DNA of 64,000 nt from Oncomelania hupensis (lineage: Eukaryota; Mollusca; Gastropoda; Littorinimorpha; Pomatiopsidae), in NCBI GenBank assembly GCA_036898135.1, contig CM072517.1, positions 62,654,269-62,718,268 on the forward strand, given 5' to 3'. Position numbers and translations under genes: made by a program. Shown piece after piece: positions 45,900 through 57,740 of this stretch. The stretch's first letter is position 1; every line of letters begins with the position of its first letter. The notes under the pieces are model-generated. The model saw only the letters and a list, made by a program, of their open reading frames with translations. It was not told the DNA's origin and did not search any database.

Positions 45900-47520
45900 G
45901 GTGATGATAGCGAGGCTGGTGCTACTGGGAGGCTGTTACTGCTACTTGGGGTCTTCTCTACAGCCAAACAGTCCTGCTAGCTTGCTGAGTGGAGTGGGAT
46001 AATCGTTGTGAGGGTTTCGGGCAGAGCGTGGCAGAGTGTATGGTAAATGATACAAGCCTGCACCCAGGCAAGCGAGCCAGCATAAAGCGGTAAGAGTGGA
46101 GGCTGGAATTCAGCCACCGTATTTCTAGTTCACTCCCCACCCCCTCCTCTCATCTTCCCCGTGCTCAGCAGCCAATAAGATAATATACACGTTACACCGC
46201 ACTCGACATGCTACAGTAGGGTGGGATATTGGCTGCTGTATAAGATCCTTGTCACTATCATCATCGTTAACAACCTCCCGATACTCTTCTCCCCCTGTCG
46301 TTCTTCAATTCCCCAAACCCAAACTAACGCAATTCTCGTGCACATATATAATTATAATTAATAGGTTAAGTTTTCACACTGTTCCAGACACAAATATAGT
46401 TGCATCTCCCTTCCCCAACATCTCCAGCCAATAGGGCATCCGATTATATACAAAGACCCAGAATCACAAATTGCAAATTATAATGATACACACAAACTCA
46501 AACTCTGACTAGTTCTTATTTTAAGTTCAAGTCTTTCCTCGGTAAACTTCTTCTAGTCTTCTCATAGACACTAAACAATTCAAACAAGTTTTAAATTGGT
46601 TGTATATGTAGGAGTGTCTGTAACGTGTATGTTGGTTACAGATCGCCGCTCTTTGGGTCTGGTTTATCAATAAGGCGCGCAGATGGTAGAGCATCCATTA
46701 TTATTACTATAGTATTATTACCAAGTCTGAAGAAAAGAAAAACCCGCTCCTACACCATCATCCCGACTCCTCACATTACCCTTCGTTCAGCAGCCAATAA
46801 CTTACAGCATTAAACGTAACAGCTACACACACGCACGCACACACACGGACCATTCCCCCCTTACCCCACATCCAAATCTAAGCTCTTTCAAAAGATGCCA
46901 ATACAATTCCCTCCTGCAAGTTTTTAAACAAATCTCAAGTTATAAGTCCTACAGAAGTGAACTATTGTTTCTTTTTATTATTTGTGAAGAACACGCCATT
47001 ATCCGTCTCCCATCCTTACTCTACAGCCTAGAAGAACTCACACAAGCACCCTCGGATGATGTTCAACCCCTCTTTCAGTCTGTTTCGCAGACACAAAACC
47101 ACAATAATAACACAAAGCAAGCTCAAAAAACTTAAATTATAAGTTTTTTTTGTTTTGTAAAAACACGAAAAAACACCCATTATTTTCTTAAAGTAATAAA
47201 GTCTTAGTTAAAGACATCAGTGGTCATGCACATCAGTACGAAGTCTTAGTCAAAGACATCAGTGGTCGTGCATATCAGTACAACTTCTGTTAATCTAATA
47301 AATAAAAATTGAAATAACCTGCATCTCTTTCTCTCTCGCTTGCCCCCACCACACTCAACAACCAGTACAGGCACACAATGATGATTCTTCATAAGTCTTA
47401 AATGTTAGTTACACTTACAGACATAAGTAGTGCCACGACTCTCTCCACCGCCCCTCCCCCCCCCCTCCCCACACATATAGTTTCAGTTTTTTAAACACAC
47501 TCAAAAATCTGTCCATCTTC
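45900..47520. other. Gene-free stretch
   Basis: No recognisable exon or mobile element. A short direct repeat (AAGTCTTAGT-AAAGACATCAGTGGTC) occurs at about 47200-47275. The rest is ordinary AT-rich sequence. Confidence 0.4.
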
Positions 47521-47530
47521 TCTCTCACAA

Positions 47531-47531
47531 A

Positions 47532-47598
<67 letters not shown>
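47531..47598. repeat. (ATT)n microsatellite at a SINE-A 3' end
   Basis: About 22 units directly abutting the 3' end of the minus-strand SINE-A at 47600-47995, so it may have grown from the SINE tail. Confidence 0.93.
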
Positions 47599-47599
47599 C

Positions 47600-47995
47600 G
47601 GGGATTTTTATAGCGCACATATCTCGCCGTAATTGACAAGACTCAAGGCGCTTGCCGATACAGAATCTAATTGGGCGCATAATAATGACGCTCCAGGCAA
47701 CTGAGCACAATCCTGGGCAGCCAGGGATGGGGGAGAAGGACCTAGGTGCATGCTGGGTGTGTTCTTGTCACCGGCACTCACCCGTCTAGGACATGAGCGT
47801 CAGGATCTTTAAAGTCCGTTATGATGGAATGTATGCGACACAGACTAGACCTCGATATATACTCTCATCCGAAGGAGTAGGAAACGGGACTAAAGTGTCT
47901 TTCCCAAGGACACAACACAATGCCCCGGCCTGGGCTCGAACCCGGGACCTTCAGATTCGCAAGCCAAAGCTCTACCATTGGCCCACGGGGCATTC
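47600..47995 (-). mobile_element. SINE-A, full length with tRNA-like head
   Basis: The head on the minus strand spans about 47995-47920. It has an A box (GGCCAATGGTAGAGC) and a B box (GGTCCCGGGTTCGAGCCCAG), with paired ends GCCCCG/CGGGGC. The body contains GTGTCCTTGGGAAAGACACT, a central motif shared with the other full copy, and the element ends at ATGTGCGCTATAAA next to an (ATT)n tract. Length is about 390 bp. Confidence 0.8.
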
Positions 47996-48836
47996 TGATT
48001 CGATTCTCTCCCCCCCCACCTCCACCCCCCCCCCCCCAAAAAAAAAAAAGACATTGTAAGCTATACAGCCACAACTAGCGAGCGCAAATTCTTCCGTTCT
48101 TCACACCTACCCCCACCCTCTCCCGTCCCCTCTGCCGCATTCTCTCTCCCCACCCCCACCCCCCCACTCACACCCATCTCTGTCACCCCCTTCCCCCTCC
48201 TCCTGTACCAATTTCCTTAATAGTTCCAAACATTTCGCGATTTAAAACCAAATTAGTTTGGAACATGTATTATCCTCTACCTTTGCAAATGTTTCAACAT
48301 TCTCCCATATATTGTGCGGCAATATAATGAAAATACAGCAAACAGTTAACACACATTACTAAAACACCAACGCAACAGTTTGCCAATAGATTTTAGCATT
48401 CTAGAACACAGCTAGCAGAAGCCAAGAATGAGTGCACCAGCATTGAAAAGCCAAATTTCAAATGCACAGTGGAGAAATGATACTCGCAACAATGCTGAAC
48501 TTGGGAGTCCAATGTATTAACAAACCTAAACGTACACACAAAGAATAATCACAAACATAAAAAAAATTGGCGTAAATGATAATATTATTTTTTAAACAAA
48601 TAAACTCATAAACAAGATCACAAAACCATTCAAATGTATTTCCAGATGCTCACACATAGAGCCGAAAAAAACTAAGCATTGTCAACAGTGTTCATTTTGT
48701 TGGCAATGTTGTGACTCGGCTTTATTATAACAAAGCAAACATGAAAAGATTGAATGATAGGCCGCTGTCTGAATTATCTACAAACAAACAAACAAATCCA
48801 CATCGGCTAAGCCCAATTTTACCTACAGCGCAAAAC

Positions 48837-49135
48837 GTGTTGAACTCCGCCAAGGACGGTCCGAAGCCCGGCTGCAAAAGGAGGAGGGTTGGGCGTGGGG
48901 TTAGCACCCCCGCCCCCGTTAAAAAAAAAACAAGACTACGCTACAGAAACGTCGACAACAGAAGAAAGAGAACACTTTATCCTGGGAGAGGAAGGTACTT
49001 CATCACGAAGACCTATGACGCGTTGTGGTGAAAGAGCCGAGAGGAAGCCACAGAGCCGACTATCCTTCTGTCAACCAGGAGAACCACCATCGGCACATGG
49101 AATGTCCGGACCATGTAGGAGTCAGGAGATGAGAT
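48837..49135 (+). mobile_element. LINE 5' remnant, start of endonuclease
   Basis: In one frame it reads AKDGPKPGCKRRRVGRGVST and PAPVKKKTRLRYR; after a frame change, TTIGTWNVRTM, the entry motif of AP-endonuclease-type LINE proteins. It stops at once (TAG) and runs into a C-rich tract. It is a truncated, inactive piece. Confidence 0.65.
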
Positions 49136-49489
49136 AAGGCCCCCCCCCCCCCCCCTTCCCCCCCCCCCCAAAAAAAAAAAAGGTGTGTTTTGAGCGATGG
49201 ACCATCCGAAAGACTTACCACAGGATTGCTACTAAAGAATGACCTCTTTCTTTTTTCTTTTTCTTTGATAGTAATAATAATAATAATACCGGATGCTAAT
49301 ACGCGCTTTACTTCGAATGATTTCAAACTCAAAGCGCGGCGACCTATACCAACATACACGCTCACGTGCAACAAATATATTACAGACACACAACAAGGAC
49401 AACAGTATACAAGGCATACACGTGGTGTAAAGGCAGGGAGATCGCTATTAGGAAACTGAAAGTGAAATAGTTTTGTATTTTTTAAAGAT

Positions 49490-49673
49490 TAATTTGACTG
49501 CATCCAATATTATTTTGAAGGGAGGGAGGAAACCGGAGTGCCCGGAGAAAACCCTCGGTGACCTCAATAGTCTCGTACCTAAGTCACATACGTTCGCCCC
49601 TTGCGGGAATCGAACCCGCGACCTTCGGCATAGGAGACCGGCGACTTATCCACTGCGCCACGAGGCCACCCCT
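49490..49673 (-). mobile_element. SINE-E copy, tRNA-Arg(CCU)-like head
   Basis: The minus-strand head (49673-49600) reads TCGTGGCGCAGTGGATAAGT (A box), loop CTCCTAT with a pairing CGGT/GCCG stem, and B box GGTCGCGGGTTCGATTCCCG. The CCT anticodon position suggests a tRNA-Arg ancestor. A body of about 100 bp follows, with GAAACCGGAGTGCCC read on plus. Confidence 0.75.
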
Positions 49674-51089
49674 AACAACAACCTCGCTTCAGTCGTTAAG
49701 ATATTGAGCAAAACATGTTTAGCAACAAAATGACTCCAGTGGCCTTGACCTTTGCCGAAGAGCAAATATGATGTCACGGGAGGCAGGCCACCAATCTAGG
49801 TAATGTGTCTATGCAGTTTGGTCAAAATCCGCTCAGTGGATCTTGAGATAAGGCTTCCAACGGTCTGAAACAGTTTTTGCTCCTTCTGCTTCCCGACTAT
49901 TTTAAAAATATGTCTGGGGGAAAAAAAACTTTCTTGTTCTTAAGAGCTAACAGAGTTGCTCAAGGGGCTGAGATCCAGCATGTATAAATTAGTTGGCAAA
50001 GTCTAGATGGAAATTAACATCCTACGCCGTGCATATTAGTGCATCGACTGCAAAGCCCCACAGGCTGTAAGATAATTAAAACCCTTCATCGATGAATTTC
50101 ACGTCAATATTGTGATTATTAAACTCTTCACCAATTATTAAGGCCACACTCCTTAACAGTGGCGCCAGATTCAATGCCGGTGCTGTATTAGCGTTGTACA
50201 GATTTCGGGGGGAGGGGGGGGAGGAGAGAGGAGAGAGGGGGAGGAAATAAAATAAAAACACGGTAAGTCAAATCTCTTTAAATCGATATCCATACCTGTC
50301 AAATATCTATCATTATCATCGGCGGCAACAAATTTAATGAGTTAATCAATCAAGCAATCTCACACGTATTAATCTATCTAATTATCAACGAAATTAAACG
50401 AGAGTCCATGCAGGAAAGTAGCAATCACCCATTGTAACATCTCTTCCTCATGGATCATGCACAAACCTTACCAACTCACTTCCTCCCTTGTTCAACTCGC
50501 CAAGCAGTAACTTTCTAAACACCACCTTCTTCAAAACTACCAACACTGCAACTCTAGATTTTAGAGCTATTTTTGGCAATAAATTCTCTTTTTAAAATGT
50601 ATTTTCCTTCCCATTCCCCTTGCCAACCAGTGGATACTTACCTCCCCTCATGCCCACCCTCTCAACCCCCATAAACACGTTGTTGTGTTTTTTCTGAGGA
50701 CCATTCAGGCGCCTTCTCATGCTATGGAAAATCGGTCCCTTGATTTTCACCAAGCTCAGTCGATATACACTGACGAGCTAACAAACACAGCCCAATGGCC
50801 ATATATGTATCTACTGCACAAATCCACAAATGTAACCCGTTGGCAGCAGAGAAGGGGAGACAAATGTTCCCCTTTCATTCCCTGATTACGAGGAGGATAG
50901 CAACTACTAAGTATTATTCACACTTTTCTGCTATCCTATGCACCAACGGGAATCCCCTCAAAGAAACATACTTCCGTTTTTTTTCTCCGCATGTTTTAGT
51001 GAGTTATTTCCAACTATTCAAGAATAATAACATGTGTAACTGGCCACCAGTATCGTACCCTCACATTTTTTTTTTTTTTTTTTTTTGCT

Positions 51090-51293
51090 GCAGTTTATTA
51101 TCCCTTTCTATCACCAGTGGCGCGCCTAAACCCTACCTACCTAACATTATTTGTGAATTTTTGAAAAATATTCGGAAAAACATAACGTCCAGATGCTGGC
51201 TCGAACCCACACCTGTCAGGCGCCATTGGTTTCTGGCTTGTGGACACGGCAAGTTAGTCCCGCCTTAGCCCACTTGGCCACAACGCTCGCCTA
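51090..51293 (-). mobile_element. SINE-F or tRNA pseudogene with type II (long variable arm) tRNA-like head
   Basis: The minus strand from 51293 reads GCGTTGTGGCCAAGTGGGCT then AAGGCG, a Leu/Ser-type A box. It ends with GGTGTGGGTTCGAGCC as B box near 51195, with a longer spacer consistent with a variable arm. Only one copy was found in the window, so whether it is a SINE or a lone tRNA pseudogene is open. Confidence 0.5.
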
Positions 51294-51604
51294 ACATAGT
51301 CAACTACTTCGTGTTTTGTGAAGGTTGCGACGGCGAAGCTATGGAAAACTACAAGAGTCTTCAGGTCCTGTTTCACTTTCTGTCGATGATCGACGCACCT
51401 CCGAAGTCGCCGCAAATCCAGGCCTCTACGATTGTTTTTTGGCATCCTTTCACTGAGCATGTACTTCCTCCACCGTTTTTATACTTATCCCACTCGTTTT
51501 CTGGCTCTAACAATCGTCGTTTTCGGCAATTTGCCATATTTAAAAGTCACGCATCAAGCTTTGATAAAAGCAAAACAAGCCAGACCGGAACTTGGTTTCA
51601 TTTA

Positions 51605-52034
51605 TTTATTTAATCGTTCTTATATAGCGCTTTTCCAGCTCAAGAGCTGCTCAAGGCGCTGGCCGATACAGGATCTAACTCAAGCCGCCCGAGACGCCCA
51701 CCCGCAGCCTTTGGGCGCATGGTCTGACGCCCGGACAACTGAGCACAATCCTGGGCAGCCAGGGATGGGGGAGAAGGACCTATAGGTGCATGCTGGGTGT
51801 TTTCTTGTCACCGGCACTCACCCGTCTAGGACATGAGCGTCAGGATCTTTAAAGTCCGTTATGATGGAGTGTATGCGACACAGACTAGACCTCGGTTTAT
51901 ACTCTCATCCGAAGGAGTAGGAAAACAGGAGTAAAGTGTCTTTCCCAGGGACACAACACAATGGCCCGGCCAGGGCTCGAACCCGGGACCTTCCGATCCG
52001 CAAGCCGAAGCACTACCATTAGACCACAGTGCCT
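51605..52034 (-). mobile_element. SINE-A, full length with tRNA-like head
   Basis: The best-preserved copy. The minus-strand head (52034-51960) reads GGTCTAATGGTAGTGC (A box) and GGTCCCGGGTTCGAGCCCTG (B box). The body has TGTCCCTGGGAAAGACACTT and the tail AAAAGCGCTATATAAGAACG followed by ATTAAATAAATAAA. It is closely similar to the 47.6-kb copy. Confidence 0.82.
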
Positions 52035-52461
52035 CCTAACCTCCTTCATTCTAACCTCGTTTTAATTTATAATGGCGATACCCACGAGTTTTTATGAGAG
52101 GTGCCGGAAAGTTGTGAATATATCCAAGGTGATGTCAAGAAACTCCAGTCCTAGCTCTACAGGCGAGACACCTCAATTACCTGTGTTCCAACAAACAGGT
52201 TGACTACTTTACCCTCCTCTTTCGCTTGTCGCCAACGAGCTCATGACATTACAAGACATCGGTCACCTGCATCGGCCAACCGCCCCTGTTGACGGAAGTT
52301 GACGTCTCAATTCCAATGCTACAGGCGTATGTAGATATATATTCCAATCACTGGAAGCTTAAAGTCACACTTCCAAGATAACAAGGTACAGAGCCTTACT
52401 TAACACCTGCACATCCTAAACACAGCTGATCTAAGCGAATCCACAAGACGATAAGTATGAA

Positions 52462-52677
52462 CATTGAGGGGGGAGGGGAGGGGAGGGGAATAACCATCCC
52501 AGGGAAAGAGGGGTAGGGACCTAAATCAACACTGAACCACCAGAGCAATCATACTGCTAAAATAGACAGTGAAAATGGCACCTTTTTTTGTTTGTTTTTC
52601 GCCCACCACGGGATTTGAACCTGGATCATCGGTGTGCCAGGCGAACGCTCTACCACTTGAGCTACGACGGTGGGTGA
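52462..52677 (-). mobile_element. SINE-C copy, tRNA-like head
   Basis: The minus-strand head (52677-52600) has A box TAGCTCAAGTGGTAGAGCG and B box GATCCAGGTTCAAATCCCGT. The body shares CACTGAACCACCAGAGCAAT-type and ATAACCATCCCAGGGAAAGA blocks with the copy at 59.8 kb. Confidence 0.75.
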
Positions 52678-52975
52678 TGATAGTACTCGATGCCACTGCT
52701 ATTTAACAGTTCATACAGGGGAATTACAAAATCACGTAACCTGGGTCGAAAAAAGTCAATCTTGGTCTCACGACCCGTACCGCATGGGTGCTGGACCCTA
52801 GTTTGCGTAGATACCTGAACGTCATGGTTTCTGCGTGGCCGCGTGTTTAAAGTTAACGCTGCTTGGTGAGATGGGCCTATGTGGTTATCTAATAACTGAC
52901 CAAAACCTGATTTAGATCGCTGTTTACCTTAAATTCGGAGTATATAAGGCTGTTATTTGATGATCCGTCCCCAGT

Positions 52976-53173
52976 GGGGCCGGGTAGCTCAGTTGGTAAG
53001 AGCGTCTTGCTAGTAACCGAAAGGTCGCTGGTTCGAATCCCGGATTGGTCAATGTGTGATCATATTATTTTCCCCTTTACCAACAACTGGCCCGCTGGTG
53101 TCAGTATAAATCGGTCCAGTAGTCACCTATATGCGAAAAGTGTCGTGTGACTATAATCTACAAACAACAACAA
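52976..53173 (+). mobile_element. SINE-B, first of a head-to-tail pair
   Basis: An about 195-bp tRNA-derived SINE. The head has A box TAGCTCAGTTGGTAAGAGCG, loop CTAGTAA and B box GGTCGCTGGTTCGAATCCCG. The body is ATTTTCCCCTTTACCAACAA, GGCCCGCTGGTGTCAGTATA, GTCGTGTGACTATAATCTAC, with a (CAA)n tail. It is flanked by direct repeats ATCCGTCCCCAGTG (52963-52976 and 53174-53187). Confidence 0.85.
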
Positions 53174-53187
53174 ATCCGTCCCCAGTG

Positions 53188-53398
53188 TGGGGCCGGGTAG
53201 CTCAGTTGGTAAGAGCGTCTTGCTAGTAACCGAAAGGTCGCTGGTTCGAATCCCGGATTGGTCAACGTGTGATCATATTATTTTCCCCTTTACCAACAAC
53301 TGGCCCGCTGGTGTCAGTATAAATCGGTCCAGTAGTCACCTATATGCGAAAGTGTCGTGTGACTATAATCTACAAACAACAACAACAACAACAACAAC
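53188..53398 (+). mobile_element. SINE-B, second of a head-to-tail pair
   Basis: Nearly identical to the preceding copy, with a longer (CAA)n tail. It is flanked by ATCCGTCCCC on both sides (53174-53183 and 53399-53408), so the pair shares one target sequence. Confidence 0.85.
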
Positions 53399-53402
53399 AT
53401 CC

Positions 53403-53458
53403 GTCCCCTATATGCTCATGTGTCCGGGGACATTAATTTATCAAAAGAAAAGAAAGAT
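53403..53458 (+). mobile_element. Stem-loop retroposon tail, copy
   Basis: The same hairpin motif: GTCCCCTATATGCTCATGTG then TCCGGGGACATTAATTTATC, and an A/G-rich end. The direct repeat used by the two upstream SINE-B copies overlaps its first bases. Confidence 0.6.
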
Positions 53459-54349
53459 CCTTGGCTCGTCCTGCCATTAAACTTTGTATTTTATCTATCA
53501 CTTTGACCATTTTAATACTATAGTCCTCTACATACTAGGTGTTGGAGACTTAAACCTTTGACTTACTTACTGTAACTACTGTTTGCCAGGACAATACAAG
53601 TAGAAGAGAAGGACTCGAAATATTATAAGACTTCAAACCACGTTACTAGTTAGTTACTGTGAAGGTCGGATAATTTCAATCGATTTGAAGATATCCGATT
53701 TTTTTCCCCAATTCAGGTTAAGAACAACTGTGGCCCACTGCATAGCGAAATCTTAATACAAGTGATACGATCACCTTCAGAGCGAGCATTCAGGCTACGT
53801 ATTGTCCTCCCTCGCCGACCCTTAAGGCAAACTGACCTGCCAATCACTACCTGTGTTATAGCCAACACAAACGTTCTGGTTGACGTCCTGCAACTATATT
53901 CGCGATGACAATTCCGGTGACTGGCGACGCCTTGACCAGAAATATGGGCAGCACAAGATACACTGGACAACGATGAGTCAACCATCTCTGTCTCTCTCTG
54001 TCTCTGTCTGTCTCTGTCTCTCTCTCTCTCCACCCTATCTCTCTCCCTCTCTCTCTCTGTTTGCCATCTGTCTGCCGTTAGTACTCTCTGTACAACGACT
54101 AGTCGACACTAAAGGGTGTTCCACGATACGGTGCCGGTAATATTGAGAGGTTTCGCTTGAGATGGATACGAGACCACAGGTCCTTTGGTAGTAGTACGAT
54201 TCGCCTAAACGTCCGAGTTGGCGGAGCATAATCGTTCGTCGGGTCATTAGGAAAGTGACAATAAAATGATTACTACTACTACTGCTATATTGCGGTTTTT
54301 TTCTTTTCTTCAAATTCCCAAAAAACTCAAAAGGTGGAAAAGAGATTAA

Positions 54350-54542
54350 TTTTTATTTTTTGTAATTAAGATTGCGTCCAATACCATTATTTGAATGGAG
54401 GGAAGAAAACCCGAGTACCCTGACGAAACCCCTAGGTGACATCAAAAGTCTCGTACCTAAGTTCGCGCCCCTCCTGGGTTCGAACCTGCAACATTTGGCC
54501 TAGGAAACCAACGCCCTATCCACTGCCCTACCAGGCCACCCA
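54350..54542 (-). mobile_element. SINE-E copy, diverged
   Basis: The second copy of the family. Shared plus-strand blocks are TTATTTGAATGGAGGGAAGA-type, AGTCTCGTACCTAAGT, GGTTCGAACCTGC, and CACTGCCCTACCAGGCCACC. Its tRNA head is more decayed than at 49.6 kb. Confidence 0.72.
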
Positions 54543-54739
54543 GGTTCCAATGACAGGAAAGTCTAAAATACTCTGACAGTGATCGGACTTTGTGACCTTC
54601 ACTTGTACCTCTCCCCCACACCCAAGCCTTAGAAATCTATGACCACAATGGTGCACTACTGTCTTCTTTCTCGTTCCTAACTGTGCTATCATTCTGGGTG
54701 GCAATTGGCTACAGCCCTAGAACTGAGATTTTAGGTTCG

Positions 54740-55186
54740 ACCCCTGCCGAGGAGGACCTTTAATAAATGAATATAAGATTTTCCTGACATTCCAGGTTCC
54801 TATGACGATGTTGTCTCTCGTGCGGATGTTGCTAAGTTGTCCATCAGTAACAAATGTATCACCTCCGTCCTGGCGGCCAACGGAAGGCGCGGTCCTTGGT
54901 GACCAGGCCGACGACCGATCCGGTATGGAGTGAGGGGTTCTTTTCATCATCATACGGTGTGTGTCTTGGGCAAGAAAGACCTGGCGGGGCCCAATTTCTC
55001 CAGGCTGTTGACCACAACCGAAATCCACGAGCACAGTGTGGCCCGCCTTGGCCCCGAGCATGTGATCGTTGAACCTATAGTAACCTGAGGTTCCTCTGCC
55101 CTGGACGGTGACTTTGTAGAAGACTTTTGCCCAGTGATGCCATGCTGACATCACCCCTGTTAAACGCCTTTTACGACACACTGAGA
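54740..55186 (-). mobile_element. LINE 5' segment, inverted
   Basis: The minus-strand frame includes SAWSPRTAPSVGRQDGGDTF, VTDGQLSNIRTRDN and IVIGTWNVRKI. These are the N-terminal segment and endonuclease start of an endonuclease-reverse transcriptase LINE (RTE-like). The piece sits immediately left of a sense-oriented endonuclease segment (55187-55741), with the LINE 5' side toward the junction. Confidence 0.72.
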
Positions 55187-55741
55187 AACGTTTGGTCTAT
55201 TCTAATCAGTACCCGAACCCAAAGGGTTGCAGAGGGAAAATTAGAAGAACTGGCCCACGAGCTGGACCACTATCGATGGAACATTTTAGGTATCAGCGAA
55301 CTGCGCTGGAAAGGCCTAAGTGAAACAACGACCGACAAAGGCCACAAGCTTTATTTCAGCGGGAGAGATGACAGGCACAAACACGGGGTTGGATTCTTGG
55401 TCCACAAAAACATTCTAGCCACTGTCATAGGTTGCCGCCCAGTCTCCAGTAGACTCATTACCATCCGTCTGAAAGCAGCCCTTTTCAACATCACCATCAT
55501 CCAGGCCTATGCCCCATCAGACTATGACGACAGCGGTGGAGGATATCTATGAAAATCTACAGGCTGTCCATGACTAAATGCCGAAGAAAGACACAGTCAT
55601 AGTGGAAGGCGACTAGAATGCCAAAGTTGACCAAGATGCGTACCACAACTGGCGAGACACATGTGGATCCCACTGCAACAACGAGACAAATGACAGAGGT
55701 CTGAGACTGTTGGAGTTTGCCAGATACAACAATCTGATGAG
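55187..55741 (+). pseudogene. LINE endonuclease domain fragment
   Basis: It reads EGKLEELAHELDHYRWNILG, ISELRWKGLSETTTDKGHKL, GVGFLVHKNILATVIGC and ITIIQAYAPSDYDD, then in a second frame VEGDWNAKV-like sequence (with a stop in place of Trp) and NETNDRGLRLLEFARYNNLM. These are the E, N and D/W motifs of the exonuclease-endonuclease-phosphatase fold used to nick the target. A frameshift near 55545, stops and the SINE-D insertion at 55741 inactivate it. Confidence 0.8.
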
Positions 55742-56037
55742 GGGTGTCGGATAGCGCAGTGGTTGGAGCACTCGCTGCTGTGTCACAAGTTAAGAAACGT
55801 CCAGTGCGGTTAGCACTTGGATGGGTGACGGCAAAACGTGAAGCGACAAATAACAACGCCCCCAGTTGACTCAACTGTGACTGAGTACCTACTCTCTTAA
55901 GGGTGGAAAAGGTAAAGCAGCGAGGGAGAGAGATGGGCATCACCCTCATTACGCTGGCCCAAGATAAGTGTGATCTCCAACATCATCACGCTCCCCTACG
56001 TCCACAGGCTATGGGACTACCTTTACCTTTTTACCTT
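55741..56037 (+). mobile_element. SINE-D copy inserted in LINE sequence
   Basis: The plus-strand copy of the 8.1-kb element: GGTGTCGGATAGCGCAGTGG, GGTTAGCACTTGGATGGGTG, GTTGACTCAACTGTGACTGA, and a tail of ACCTTTACCTTT. Its start interrupts a LINE endonuclease reading frame that ends near 55741. It is close to the first copy with scattered differences. Confidence 0.8.
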
Positions 56038-56163
56038 TTCGTCCCCTCATGTCTTCTCGACATCCTCACAATTAAAGGACCAGACAAGTTAATAATGTTA
56101 TCGGTTGCAGTTCTTCCTCAATTTAAAAAAAAAGTCCTTTCTTCTTTATAAATAGATATTTTC

Positions 56164-56243
<80 letters not shown>

Positions 56244-56244
56244 C
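56164..56244. repeat. (ATT)n microsatellite
   Basis: About 26 units followed by CATCTTCTTCTTCTT. Confidence 0.95.
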
Positions 56245-56330
56245 ATCTTCTTCTTCTTATTATTATTACTTTGAGTGGAGCTGGTGTGATCCGATTAAAA
56301 CCGTTGGTTACTGGCATGTCGTTACTGCAT

Positions 56331-56585
56331 CCCATCCCTGGCCTTAAACTTGCACAGTAACTCCCATCTCTGAACTTAAACTTGCACAGTAACTCCCATC
56401 TCTGAACTTAAACTTGCACAGTAACTTCCATCTCTGAACTTAAACTTGCACAGTAACTCCCATCTCTGAACTTAAACTTGCACAGTACTGTAACTCCCTT
56501 CTCTGAACTTAAACTTACACATCCCATCTCTGAACTTAAACTTACACATCCCATCTCTGAACTTAAACTTGCACAGTAACTACAT
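56331..56585. repeat. Tandem repeat, about eight units of 32 bp
   Basis: The unit is TCTGAACTTAAACTTGCACA then GTAACTCCCATC. Some units are shortened to ACTTACACATCCCATC. It follows a long (ATT)n tract and precedes a long (GA)n tract. Confidence 0.93.
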
Positions 56586-56662
56586 AGCATGGAGAAGCAT
56601 AACAAAACGAATTACATTTGTTCACTTACACTGAACCAACAACTGTATAATACGGTCTTCCC

Positions 56663-56664
<2 letters not shown>

Positions 56665-56733
<69 letters not shown>

Positions 56734-56750
56734 GAGTGAGAGAGAGAGAC

Positions 56751-56783
<33 letters not shown>

Positions 56784-56844
56784 CAGAGAGACAGAGACAG
56801 AGAGAGAGAGACAGAGAGACAGAGAGACAGAGAGAGTGAGAGAG

Positions 56845-56899
<55 letters not shown>
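56665..56899. repeat. (GA)n / (GACA) microsatellite, 235 bp
   Basis: A long GA tract with an inner section of GAGACA variants. It opens long frames on both strands that are not genes. Confidence 0.95.
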
Positions 56900-56904
<5 letters not shown>

Positions 56905-57639
56905 TCACCATCCAAATGTCTGTATGTCGCGGGGCACACATCATGGTACACATCATTCATACAGCGACCAACACAGTTCTGTAAACGACACAGAAACAAA
57001 ACAACACCGCACATATTTAATATTTCAGGTTTTATACAGATTTAAAAACTGTATTAGTTTAAGGTAAAGATAACCGGAAATGGATTTGGTTGGCTTGGAA
57101 CTTTAGACGAAACTTTTCACTGAAATACACAGAGAATCTTTTAACTCCACCGTTTTAAAACTTGTCCCATTAGTTAAAATAAAAAAGCACGTTTACGAAA
57201 AAAACAGAAGAAATATTAAAATAAATAAATAAATAAATAAACTAATTAAACAAAACTCAACACACTATAAAAACAGACATTTTGACACACATCAACACTA
57301 AAATAAAACTAGAAGGGCAAAGCCCATATGACTCGCATGCTCCTTATTGAACTTGCAATATTTAACATGAAAATGTGTGCCCAGAAAAAGAAAGAAAGAA
57401 ATATTGACATTAAAATTTCAAGTAATCCCAACTTGGATCTTTTTGTGCTCTTGACCTTGACCTCCGGCTCCCAATACAATCTGGGACGATCAAATAAACT
57501 ACAGCAAAAGTTGTTTCACCCTCCCCCGCCCATTTTCAATAGTGCCTGATAGGTGTGGGATCGATCCAGCATCTTGGCATTATGTTTCTCCGAATATTAT
57601 TTACTTCCGACTCGGGCAACGTCTCCGCAGGTTCAAATC

Positions 57640-57740
57640 ACCATGTTTTCTCTCGTGCGGATCTTTCTAAGTTGTCCATCAGTAACACACTTATCATCTA
57701 TGTCCTGGTGGCCAACGGAAGACGCGGTCCTTGGTGACCC
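57640..57740 (-). mobile_element. LINE 5' segment, inverted (second insertion)
   Basis: The minus-strand frame reads SPRTASSVGHQDIDDKCVTD then GQLRKIRTRENMVI, the same segment as at 54.8 kb. It abuts the sense reverse-transcriptase piece that starts at about 57741. Confidence 0.7.

Noticed and set aside
49600..49673. tRNA-Arg(CCU) gene on minus
   Set aside because: It folds better than the others, but the same head with the same body recurs at 54.4 kb, so it is read as a SINE head.
52976..53050. tRNA gene (AGT-like loop)
   Set aside because: The tRNA-like part is the head of SINE-B: it is fused to the same body in five copies and its anticodon stem pairs poorly.
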